Shown: positions 1-6,369 of the stretch, one piece after another
How the letters are laid out: each line of letters begins with the position of its first letter
Position numbering within the stretch: position 1 is the stretch's first letter
The notes under the pieces: model-generated
Seen by the model: the letters and a program-made list of their open reading frames with translations, nothing else
The model's database searches: none
What the model was told of the DNA's origin: nothing
Made by a program: the position numbers and the translations under genes
NCBI GenBank assembly: GCA_025449435.1
Contig: JANWJO010000189.1
Location: 1 to 9,106, forward strand
DNA length: 9,106 bases
Source: Chloroflexota bacterium
GTDB lineage: Bacteria > Chloroflexota > UBA4733
Direction: 5' to 3'

Positions 1-1
1 C

Positions 2-1108
2 GACCAGTTGTATTGCGCCGTCGGACACTACGGACTGGCAGCCGGCGTCATGATCACAGCTTCGCATAATCCCGGCGTGTATAACGGGCTGAAATTCTGC
101 CTCCGGGATGCCGTGCCGGTCAGCAGCGACACTGGGCTGTTTGCCATGCGGGACATGGTGCTGAGCAACGCACTGCCACCACCTGTTCCCGGCGGGCGCC
201 GCACCCAGCTCGATAGCACAGCGGTGTACGTGCAGAAAGTGCTCAGTTTTGTACACCTTCCGTTGTTGCGTCCACTGAAAGTGGCTATCGATGCCGGCAA
301 TGGCATGGCAGGCAAGATCGTGCCAGAGGTATTCAGGCATCTGCCGTTCGAGGTGATCCCGCTGTACTTTGAGCTCGATGGTACCTTCCCCCACCACCCG
401 GCCAGCCCCATCGAGCCGGAGAATATGGTGGATCTGCAGCGGTTAGTGCGTAGCAGCGGCGCCGATGTGGGCGCGGCATTCGATGGCGACGCCGACCGCA
501 TGTTCCTGGTGGATGAGAAAGGCGGCCTGGTCGGCGGCGATATGGTGATTGCGCTGGTGGCGCAGAGCTTCCTGCGCAAGCAGCCTGGCTCGACTATTCT
601 GTACAACTTGATCAGTTCGCACAGCGTGCCCGAACTCATCGAGCGCGAGCACGGCCGCGCCGTACGGACTCGCGTCGGCCACTCCTATATCAAGGCCCAG
701 ATGCGCCAGGAGGACGCCGTCTTCGGTGGGGAGCACTCTGGCCACTACTACTACCGCGACTTCTGGTACGCCGATTCCGGCATGATCAGTCTGTTGCAAT
801 CGCTGGAAATCCTGTCGGTCAGCGCACAGCCGTTATCCCAGGTGATCGCCGGTTTCGATGTGCGCTGCCGCAGCGGCGAAATCAACACCCGAGTGTCCGA
901 TATTCCGGCACGGTTGCAGCGCATCGAGCAGGCGCACGCTACTGGCAAGATCGATCACCTGGATGGCCTGACGGTGGAATATCCCGGCTGGTGGTTCAAC
1001 ATCCGGGGATCCAATACCGAGCCGTTGTTGCGTCTGAACATCGAGGCCGATTCGTGCGCGGCGATGGAGCAGCATAAGGCCGAGTTGCTCGCACTCATTC
1101 GCGGCTGA
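2..1108 (+). CDS. manB: Phosphomannomutase/phosphoglucomutase, 5'-truncated by window edge
   Basis: Alpha-D-phosphohexomutase that interconverts hexose 1- and 6-phosphates (mannose and/or glucose), feeding nucleotide-sugar synthesis in the cytoplasm. The reading frame is open from base 2 with no start codon in view; against a usual length near 450 residues, about 90 N-terminal residues lie outside. Visible family signatures, in order: the phosphoserine loop TASHNP (Ser codon 62-64), the Mg-binding loop DGDADR (482-499), the sugar-specificity loop GEHSGHYY (about 729-752) and the phosphate-binding RGSNTEPLLR near 1003-1032. SNTEP rather than SGTEP in the last loop, together with GEHSGHYY, favours the PMM/PGM branch over GlmM. 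The stop is 12 nt before the next gene, so it is probably co-transcribed with dgcN and dgcA. Enzyme class is secure; mannose versus glucose preference cannot be read from the sequence. Confidence 0.93.
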   Translation, partial: DQLYCAVGHYGLAAGVMITASHNPGVYNGLKFCLRDAVPVSSDTGLFAMRDMVLSNALPPPVPGGRRTQLDSTAVYVQKVLSFVHLPLLRPLKVAIDAGNGMAGKIVPEVFRHLPFEVIPLYFELDGTFPHHPASPIEPENMVDLQRLVRSSGADVGAAFDGDADRMFLVDEKGGLVGGDMVIALVAQSFLRKQPGSTILYNLISSHSVPELIEREHGRAVRTRVGHSYIKAQMRQEDAVFGGEHSGHYYYRDFWYADSGMISLLQSLEILSVSAQPLSQVIAGFDVRCRSGEINTRVSDIPARLQRIEQAHATGKIDHLDGLTVEYPGWWFNIRGSNTEPLLRLNIEADSCAAMEQHKAELLALIRG

Positions 1109-1120
1109 GTAGGAGCGGAT

Positions 1121-2170
1121 ATGCGATCGGCAAAGGCGGCGCGACGGCTGTGCATCCTGGCTGAAGGCGCGTTTGAGCCAGAAACGGCCAAGACGGGCAC
1201 CGGCGTTATCCGTTATGGCACCAGGCAAGTGGTGGCCGTGATTGATAGCGCCCAAGCGGGCAAAGACGTCGGCGACGTGATTGGCGCGGGGCACGGCATC
1301 CCCATCGTGCGCGACGTACAAGAGGCGATGCGCTTTGATCCGGACGCCATCCTCATCGGCATCGCACCGCGCGGCGGCCAGATGCCGGCCGCCTGGCACA
1401 GCCAGCTCGCTTTTGGCATCGAGCATGGCCTGGCGATCATTAACGGGCTGCACGTGCTGTTACACGACGATCCAGAGCTCGTGGCGCTGGCCAAGAAGTG
1501 CGATGTCGAGCTGTGGGACGTGCGCATACCTGATCCCAACGAGAGCGTGGCCACCGGTGAGCCGCATCGAGCAGGGTCCAAAACCGTGCTGTTCGTGGGT
1601 AGCGACTGCTCAATCGGCAAGATGACGGCAGCGCTCGAGTTCGACCGCGCGGCGAAGCGCGCCGGCTTGACGTCAACGTTCGTGGCCACAGGGCAGACCG
1701 GCATCATCATCGCAGGCGATGGTGTGCCGCTAGACCGCGTGATCGGCGACTTTATGCCTGGGGCAATCGAGCGCCAGATACTCGCGGCGTGCCACAGCCA
1801 CGACTGGGTGTGGGTGGAAGGGCAAGGCTCCATACTCCATCCAGCTTACTCGCCGGTGACGCTGGCGCTGGTCCACGGCTCGCGGGCCGAAGCTATGATC
1901 CTGGTGCATAAGCCGGGACGTTCCACCATTCGCGGCTACAGCCTGGCCATCCCGCCGCTCAAAGAACTCGTGCGAATCTATGAGGAGGCGGCCAGCTGGG
2001 TGTGTCCATCCAAGGTACGCGCCATTGCGCTCAACACCTCGACGCTAGATGACGCCGGCGCCAGGACGGCCATCGCCGAAGCGGAGCAGTCGACCGGCCT
2101 GGTGGCGGATGATCCTGTTCGCTTTGGGGCCGACAGGCTGCTGGGCGCGGTGCGGCAGGCCATCGGGTAG
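1121..2170 (+). CDS. dgcN: DUF1611 P-loop protein, probable D-glutamate N-acetyltransferase (DgcN)
   Basis: 349 residues, the full length expected for DUF1611 proteins. An N-terminal Rossmann-like half (about 1-140; note ILIGIAPRGGQMP at 77-89) is followed by a P-loop half: Walker-A-like GSDCSIGKMT at 160-169 with Lys167, TGQTGI at 190-195, and the family signature VEGQGSILHPAYS at 232-244. DUF1611 members were long annotated only as domain of unknown function. A bacterial member, DgcN, is described as acetyl-CoA-dependent D-glutamate N-acetyltransferase acting with the racemase DgcA. The next gene here is of the DgcA type, which is the main reason for the functional call; the substrate itself is inferred. 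ATG at 1121 has AGGAG at 1111-1115, five bases upstream. It follows the phosphomannomutase by 12 nt and precedes dgcA by 50 nt, so an operon is likely. The P-loop could alternatively serve an uncharacterised nucleotide-dependent reaction. Confidence 0.8.
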   Translation: MRSAKAARRLCILAEGAFEPETAKTGTGVIRYGTRQVVAVIDSAQAGKDVGDVIGAGHGIPIVRDVQEAMRFDPDAILIGIAPRGGQMPAAWHSQLAFGIEHGLAIINGLHVLLHDDPELVALAKKCDVELWDVRIPDPNESVATGEPHRAGSKTVLFVGSDCSIGKMTAALEFDRAAKRAGLTSTFVATGQTGIIIAGDGVPLDRVIGDFMPGAIERQILAACHSHDWVWVEGQGSILHPAYSPVTLALVHGSRAEAMILVHKPGRSTIRGYSLAIPPLKELVRIYEEAASWVCPSKVRAIALNTSTLDDAGARTAIAEAEQSTGLVADDPVRFGADRLLGAVRQAIG

Positions 2171-2179
2171 GGCCTGCTC

Positions 2180-2213
2180 CCCTCCCCGTGTCGGGGAGGG
2201 ATTGGGGGAGGGG
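2180..2213 (+). promoter_or_regulatory. Hairpin plus G-tract leader carrying the dgcA ribosome binding site
   Basis: The 50-nt spacer between dgcN and dgcA is almost wholly structured. CCCTCCCCG (2180-2188) and CGGGGAGGG (2192-2200) form a perfect 9-bp stem with a 3-nt loop. The right arm joins a second G-rich stretch, so 2193-2213 reads as four G runs of 4, 3, 5 and 4 separated by A, ATT and A, matching the G-quadruplex consensus on the mRNA-sense strand. The last run, GGGGGAGGGG (2204-2213), ends seven bases before the dgcA ATG and is the only plausible Shine-Dalgarno. Hairpin and quadruplex would compete for the same bases, and either could change access of the ribosome to dgcA. It also resembles the G/C-run palindromes elsewhere in the window, so it may simply be an inserted repeat. 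A regulatory role is inference. Confidence 0.5.
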
Positions 2214-2220
2214 TCAGTAC

Positions 2221-3309
2221 ATGCCTGCAAAGACAGCCATCCAACTGAGCCACGAGACGCTCACCTTGCACTTGCGCGAGCCGTTTCGCATCAGCCGCGG
2301 GGTCCAAACCATTGCCCGACCGGTGATTGCGACCGTCACACACGCAGGCGAGACGGGGTGGGGCGAGGCAGCGCCGTCTACCTTCTACGGCGAATCAGGC
2401 GACACCGTGCGGTCGTTGCTCGACACGTTAGCCGGACAGTTGGGCAATGACCCATTCAATTTCCAGGCTATCGTTGAACGGTTGGATGCCACGGTACAGC
2501 GCAACGCTGCTGCCAAGGCGGCGATCGAGTGCGCCCTACACGATCTGGCCGGCAAACGCCTCGGCGTGCCGGTGCACCGGTTGCTCGGTCTCGACGCCAC
2601 GCGCACGCCGCTCACGTCGTTCACCATCGGCATCGACGAGCCGGAGGTGATGGCACGCAAGGCACGCGACGCTCACGCGTACCCCGTGCTCAAAGTGAAA
2701 GTGGGCACGGAGGCGGACGAGGAACGCCTGGCGGCGGTGCGTGATGCCCGGCCCGATGCCATCATACGGGTCGATGCCAACGCAGCCTGGCTGCCGCGCC
2801 ATGCCCTTGCAAGCATTCAGCGCATTGAGCAGTTCGGCATACAGTTTGTCGAACAGCCGTTACGCTTGCTCGACCCGGAAGATTGGCGCTGGCTGCGCTC
2901 ACGCTCGCCGTTGCCGATTTTCGCTGATGAAAGCTGCGTCAACGCCCACGACGTCCATCGCCTGGCCGGTTGTGTGGATGGTGTGGTAGTAAAGCTGGCC
3001 AAGGTCGGTGGGTTGCGCGCCGCTATTGCACAGATTCTGGCTGCGCACCTGCATGGTATGGAAGTTATGCTCGGCTGCATGATCGAAAGCGCCGTGGGTA
3101 TCACGGCGGCGGCGCATCTTTCGCCGCTGGTGGAGTACGCCGATCTCGACGGCAACCTGCTGGTCTCCGACGATCCGTTCGAGGGGGTAACAGTGGACAA
3201 AGGCAAGCTCGTGCTACCGGACCAGCCGGGGCTCGGTGTCCGCCGGATTGGGGCAGCGGGCGAACAAACCATCGCCGGGACGGCTAGCACGCTGGGCGCC
3301 ACTCCGTAG
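2221..3309 (+). CDS. dgcA: Enolase-superfamily epimerase, probable N-acetyl-D-glutamate racemase (DgcA)
   Basis: 362 residues with the two-domain enolase-superfamily layout: a capping domain (about 1-125) and a (beta/alpha)7-beta barrel. Expected 1,1-proton-transfer residues are visible: the KxK motif LKVKVG at 157-162 (Lys158, Lys160), metal ligands Asp185 (RVDAN), Glu211 (VEQPL) and Asp236 (ADES), and the opposite-face base Lys258 (VVVKLAKVGG). GCMIES at 285-290 and the DLDG motif at 308-311 are typical of the dipeptide-epimerase/DgcA group. Next to a DUF1611 gene, the best call is N-acetyl-D-Glu racemase, giving N-acetyl-L-Glu. L-Ala-D/L-Glu epimerase is the main alternative, since its DxD motif is present too. 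I chose ATG 2221 over the in-frame GTG at 2188 because 2188 lies inside the spacer hairpin, the extra residues match nothing in the family, and a G-rich ribosome site precedes 2221. Confidence 0.82.
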   Translation: MPAKTAIQLSHETLTLHLREPFRISRGVQTIARPVIATVTHAGETGWGEAAPSTFYGESGDTVRSLLDTLAGQLGNDPFNFQAIVERLDATVQRNAAAKAAIECALHDLAGKRLGVPVHRLLGLDATRTPLTSFTIGIDEPEVMARKARDAHAYPVLKVKVGTEADEERLAAVRDARPDAIIRVDANAAWLPRHALASIQRIEQFGIQFVEQPLRLLDPEDWRWLRSRSPLPIFADESCVNAHDVHRLAGCVDGVVVKLAKVGGLRAAIAQILAAHLHGMEVMLGCMIESAVGITAAAHLSPLVEYADLDGNLLVSDDPFEGVTVDKGKLVLPDQPGLGVRRIGAAGEQTIAGTASTLGATP

Positions 3310-3573
3310 AGGTTGTACGCCCCCGCGCCGGGTGCCCTTTGGGTATGCACCCGGTCGCCCCTGGCGGGAGGGATGATGCGCCGGAAGGTGGGAGGTGAAC
3401 AGCGAATGGGTTTCCCCCCTGTAGTCTCCCTTGGCAGGGGGGACTGGCGGCTGGAAGCGCCGCAAGCACCCCTCTCCGAACGGAACGGGTGCCCGCTGAG
3501 CGGGGCCGCTGTATCCTGCTGGTAGCATTGAGCGAGAGCACGGAACAAGCGCTCTGCGCCGGAAGGAATCAAG
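3310..3573. repeat. Intergenic cluster of palindromic repeats between dgcA and mrp
   Basis: This 264-nt gap holds no convincing gene. It contains at least three inverted repeats: CCGGGTGC/GCACCCGG at 3328-3335/3347-3354 with an 11-nt loop; CCCCCCTG/CAGGGGGG at 3414-3421/3435-3442 with a 13-nt loop; and GCACCC/GGGTGC at 3466-3471/3487-3492, which encloses a smaller TCCG/CGGA stem. The first begins 18 bases after the dgcA stop and could act as an mRNA end hairpin, although no T tract follows. The third overlaps a 26-nt segment repeated at 6315-6340. I see no strong sigma-70 promoter for mrp here. The layout resembles insertion of several short non-autonomous repeats. Confidence 0.65.
3469..3494 (+). 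repeat. Dispersed repeat copy A1 (partner at 6315-6340)
   Basis: A 26-nt segment starting CCCCTCTCCG and ending CGGGTGCCC matches 6315-6340 at 24 of 26 positions in the same orientation; both differences are A-to-G. Each copy has an internal TCCG/CGGA mini-stem. The two copies lie in different intergenic gaps about 2.85 kb apart, which fits a dispersed family rather than a tandem duplication. Confidence 0.7.
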
Positions 3574-4818
3574 ATGCCTGTGTTTGGATTTCGTAAACAA
3601 GGGGCGCAGCCAGCGCAAACTCGACCGGTGCCTGCTATCTCACCAGCCGCGCCTTCGATTACCCACGGTACTGCAATATCGAGCACAGTGACGCCGACCA
3701 ACGGCCACGTGGCCGCCGGAACACATGGGATCACTGAGGCGGTGGTGCTCGACGCCCTGCGCAGCGTACACGACCCTGATTTGCATCGCGACGTGGTGTC
3801 ATTGGGCATGATCAAGGACATCAAGATCACACCAGCATCGCGTGGCGACGATGTGGCATTTACCTTTGAACTCACCACCCCAGCGTGCCCCGTGCGTGAC
3901 CAACTGCACGACGCTGCCCGGGCGGCCGTCGCGGTGTTGCCAGGCGTCGCGCAAGTGAACGTGAACATGACCGCCAATGTGCGCACGACCAGCGGGTCGG
4001 GCGGGGCCAACCGGCTCGAACTTCCCGGTGTGCGTAACAGTATCGGCATAGCCAGTGGCAAAGGCGGCGTCGGCAAATCGACGGTTGCCACCAATCTGGC
4101 GGTAGCGCTGGCGCGCAGCGGTGCCCGGGTGGGATTGCTGGATGCCGATGTGTACGGGCCAAGCGTGCCGGCGATGGTAGGGGTAAACGAAAACCCGTCG
4201 GTGGAGGGTGAGCGCATCCAGCCGCTGCAAGTACACGGGATCAAGGTCATGACGATGGGCTTCCTCGTGCCCGAGGGCCAGGCGATAGTGTGGCGGGGCC
4301 CAATGATCAGCCAGGCAGTGGCGCAGATGCTACGGGATGTGGACTGGGGCGAACTGGACTACTTGTTGATCGACCTGCCTCCGGGAACTGGCGATGTGCA
4401 ACTCACGCTGGCCCAGGTGTTGAACTTGACCGGCGTGGTGGTGGTATCGACGCCTCAGCACGTGGCGTTGGGCATCGCGTCCAAGGCCTACGCCATGTTC
4501 AAGCAACTGCACGTGCCGATTCTTGGCTTCGTTGAGAACATGAGTTACTTCGTATGCCCCACCTGCGGGACGCGCACGGACGTGTTTAGCCACGGTGGGG
4601 CCAAGGCGTTGTGCGAAGAACTCAAAGCGACATTCCTGGGTGACATCCCACTCGACCAGCGCATCCGGGAGAGCGGCGACAAGGGCACGCCAATCACTTC
4701 TGAGAGCGAAACTTCGCCACAACGCGATGCTTTCGACAAGGTGGCACGAGCGCTAGCGGCGCAGGTGAGCATTCGCGCGTCGCGGACCTTGCCATTGCTG
4801 CAAATCCAGCATCGATAG
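3574..4818 (+). CDS. mrp: Mrp/ApbC (NBP35-type) Fe-S cluster carrier ATPase with DUF59 domain
   Basis: 414 residues. A Pro/Ala/Thr-rich tail (about 1-52) is followed by a MIP18/DUF59 domain (about 53-135, with TTPACPVRDQ at 101-110 and Cys105), then the P-loop ATPase (about 155-400). The deviant Walker A is GKGGVGKST at 162-170, the Walker B region is LLIDLPPGTGD at 264-274, and CPTC at 328-331 supplies the two cysteines that bridge a 4Fe-4S cluster in the Mrp dimer. Proteins of this family carry Fe-S clusters to apoproteins in the cytosol. Members with DUF59 normally start close to that domain, so the roughly 50-residue front tail is unusual; the ATG is well placed, with GGAAGGA at 3560-3566 seven bases upstream, so I kept it. 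It is separated from dgcA by a 264-nt repeat-rich gap and is probably its own transcription unit. It converges with rhaI. Confidence 0.93.
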   Translation: MPVFGFRKQGAQPAQTRPVPAISPAAPSITHGTAISSTVTPTNGHVAAGTHGITEAVVLDALRSVHDPDLHRDVVSLGMIKDIKITPASRGDDVAFTFELTTPACPVRDQLHDAARAAVAVLPGVAQVNVNMTANVRTTSGSGGANRLELPGVRNSIGIASGKGGVGKSTVATNLAVALARSGARVGLLDADVYGPSVPAMVGVNENPSVEGERIQPLQVHGIKVMTMGFLVPEGQAIVWRGPMISQAVAQMLRDVDWGELDYLLIDLPPGTGDVQLTLAQVLNLTGVVVVSTPQHVALGIASKAYAMFKQLHVPILGFVENMSYFVCPTCGTRTDVFSHGGAKALCEELKATFLGDIPLDQRIRESGDKGTPITSESETSPQRDAFDKVARALAAQVSIRASRTLPLLQIQHR

Positions 4819-4917
4819 GTTTTGAGGACGGAAGATCAGGTTAGCAGAGGGCTTCCGCCGCAACGTCCCGCTCGCCAGGCTGACTGGGGGTGGGGGACGA
4901 CAGCGGGGTCGTGACGT
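4819..4917. repeat. Convergent intergenic gap with repeat remnant
   Basis: A 99-nt space between the facing 3' ends of mrp and rhaI. The 17-nt stretch at 4853-4869 matches 9055-9071 at 15 positions, and both copies continue into a C-run, a short spacer and a TGGGGGT tract, so this is a second shared dispersed repeat (copy C1). It can fold: ACGTCCCGCT (4863-4872) faces AGCGGG (4902-4907) and GACGT (4913-4917), with a smaller ACGAC/GTCGT stem at 4897-4901/4908-4912. It may help end transcription from both sides, but no U tract is present, so it is not a classical intrinsic terminator. Confidence 0.5.
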
Positions 4918-6138
4918 CTAGCCCCAGCCCATTTGCTTGCCGCCGGTGCGTTCGCGCGCCTTCTGCGTGGCGTAGCCACTGGCCGCAAAGCCTGCAAGTG
5001 GGTCGCGGGCGCCGCCGAGTTGTTCGCGAACATCGGCGCATAACTCGCGGACGTCTGTCTCATAGGCGCGCTGCAACACGGCCATAGCGCCTACCACGTC
5101 ACCAGCTTGTTGCGCTCGCTGCAATGCCGGCCGGTTCACCAACAACGCTTTGGCGTAAGCGTGCTGCACGTTGAGCACGGATTGCAACATGGCCGGGATC
5201 TTGGCCTCAATGTTGTGGCTCTGGTCGATCATATACGCCACATGGTCGGCGGCGGTGCCGGATTGCTCCTCAGCGGCAAGTTCATTGAAGATAAGGAAGA
5301 GTTCGAAGGGATTGATCGCGCCGACGATCAGGTCGTCATCGCCGTACTTGCGATTATTGAAGTGGAAGCCGCCCAAGCGATGCTCCTCTAGCAACAGCGC
5401 TACGATGTGCTCTACGTTGACGCCTTGCGCGTGGTGACCGAGGTCCACGAGCACCTCGGCTTGCGGGCCGAGCTCACGCGCGACGGTGAGGGCGATGCCC
5501 CAATCCGACAGGTCGGTGTGGTAAAAGCCGGGTTCGTAAAACTTGTACTCAATCAGCATGCGCATGTTACTGGACATAGCGTTGTACACCTGCTGCAGGC
5601 TCTCTACCATCCAGCGCTTACGCTGCCGGAAATTGGCCTGACCAGGGTAGTTGGTGCCATCGGCAAACCACAAGCTGAGTAGGTGTGAGTCGATCTGCTT
5701 GGCGATCGCGACGCACTCGAGCATGTGGTCCACGGCCTTCTGGCGGACCGTTGGATCAAAATGACAAATACTGCCGAACTTGTAGTCATGGTCCTGAAAG
5801 ACGTTGGGGTTGACGGCGCCCAGGCGCAAGCCGAGCTGTTTAGCCGAAGCTTGCAAGGCAGCAAAATCATCAACCTTGTCCCAGGGGATATGTAGCGCCA
5901 CCGACGGGCAAATGCCCGTGAGGCGATGCACTTGCGCGGCGTCTTCTAGCTTTTCAGTGGGGTTACGGGGCACGCCAGGCTGCGGAAACACGCCGAAGCG
6001 CGTACCGGAGTTGCCGTAACCCCAACTTGGTGTCTCCACCTCCTGCTGGAGGAGCCGCTTCCGAACAGCTGCGATATCGATGGTAGGGTCGGCAAATGCA
6101 CCCAGGGACATGCTGCGCGACGCCTGTGTAGCGGTCAT
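4918..6138 (-). CDS. rhaI: L-rhamnose isomerase, Streptomyces/Pseudomonas subtype (RhaI)
   Basis: Metal-dependent TIM-barrel ketol isomerase converting L-rhamnose to L-rhamnulose in the cytoplasm; enzymes of this subtype often accept other aldoses. It has 406 residues, close to the roughly 430 of the Pseudomonas stutzeri enzyme. The opening WGYGNSGTRFGVFPQPG (39-55) is diagnostic of the subtype. Glu197, Asp232, His235, His259, Asp267, Asp269 and Asp305 sit at a constant offset of 22 from the P. stutzeri metal and catalytic residues as I recall them (219, 254, 257, 281, 289, 291, 327), which supports an intact active site. ATG at 6138 has AAGGAG six bases upstream; an in-frame TTG at 6144 lies inside that spacer and is rejected. 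No rhamnulose kinase, aldolase, transporter or regulator is nearby, so the rest of the pathway must be elsewhere or the enzyme serves another sugar. Confidence 0.94.
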   Translation of the reverse strand: MTATQASRSMSLGAFADPTIDIAAVRKRLLQQEVETPSWGYGNSGTRFGVFPQPGVPRNPTEKLEDAAQVHRLTGICPSVALHIPWDKVDDFAALQASAKQLGLRLGAVNPNVFQDHDYKFGSICHFDPTVRQKAVDHMLECVAIAKQIDSHLLSLWFADGTNYPGQANFRQRKRWMVESLQQVYNAMSSNMRMLIEYKFYEPGFYHTDLSDWGIALTVARELGPQAEVLVDLGHHAQGVNVEHIVALLLEEHRLGGFHFNNRKYGDDDLIVGAINPFELFLIFNELAAEEQSGTAADHVAYMIDQSHNIEAKIPAMLQSVLNVQHAYAKALLVNRPALQRAQQAGDVVGAMAVLQRAYETDVRELCADVREQLGGARDPLAGFAASGYATQKARERTGGKQMGWG

Positions 6139-6144
6139 AACCAA

Positions 6145-6150
6145 CTCCTT
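6145..6150 (-). promoter_or_regulatory. Ribosome binding site of rhaI
   Basis: AAGGAG on the minus strand, six bases before the ATG at 6138. It fixes the start there; a TTG at 6144 would overlap the spacer immediately after the site. Confidence 0.8.
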
Positions 6151-6171
6151 GTGCCGGTGCTGTACGTAGCC

Positions 6172-6201
6172 ATTGTAGCGGTGGGGGCGCTAGCTTGGCA
6201 C
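6172..6201 (-). promoter_or_regulatory. Candidate sigma-70 promoter of rhaI
   Basis: On the minus strand TACAAT (6172-6177, five of six against TATAAT) lies 18 bases after GTGCCA (6196-6201, four of six against TTGACA). Transcription from it would give a leader of about 28 nt carrying the ribosome site. No palindromic operator is obvious beside it. Short matches of this kind arise by chance, so this is a candidate only. Confidence 0.35.
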
Positions 6202-6239
6202 CATCCGCCGCTCCCACCCCGCCGGAGAGCAGGTACAGA

Positions 6240-6367
6240 CCCCTCCTTAACGGTTCCCCGAAAGGAGAGCCGAGCTGCTGGAAGGACGGGTGGCGAACCG
6301 CCGTCGTGAAAACTCCCCTCTCCGGACGGAGCGGGTGCCCCTTGGACGACGGGGGTGAGGTTCGCCC
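6240..6367. repeat. Composite palindromic repeat in the lipoprotein-rhaI gap (copies B1 and A2)
   Basis: The 231-nt gap 6139..6369 holds the rhaI leader and this element. Bases 6240-6275 match 8969-9004 at 30 of 36 positions (repeat B), and 6315-6340 match 3469-3494 at 24 of 26 (repeat A). A long stem encloses copy A: GGCGAACC (6292-6299) pairs with GGTTCGCC (6359-6366) and CCGTCGT (6301-6307) with ACGACGG (6346-6352). The outer arm begins three bases past the lipoprotein stop codon, so in that transcript it would form a 3'-end hairpin, without a U tract. Two repeat types in one gap suggest either a larger composite family or stacked insertions. Confidence 0.65.
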
Positions 6368-6369
6368 TG

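Noticed and set aside
28..639. A 203-codon minus-strand frame inside the phosphomannomutase gene
   Set aside because: The sense strand carries every family motif; the antisense translation is a low-complexity Ser/Arg/Pro shadow.
2188..2220. Upstream GTG start for dgcA
   Set aside because: It lies within the spacer hairpin, lacks a ribosome site, and adds residues unlike the family N-terminus.
3313..3525. A 70-codon plus-strand frame between dgcA and mrp
   Set aside because: It consists almost wholly of the palindromic repeats and has no ribosome site or recognisable product.
2817..4250. A 477-codon open frame on the minus strand antisense to dgcA and mrp
   Set aside because: It runs through the repeat-rich gap and both conserved genes, has no recognisable domain, and is explained by GC-biased third codon positions of the sense genes.
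4880..4912. G-quadruplex in the convergent gap
   Set aside because: Only three clear G runs occur, with an 8-nt spacer before the third, so the four-run consensus is not met.
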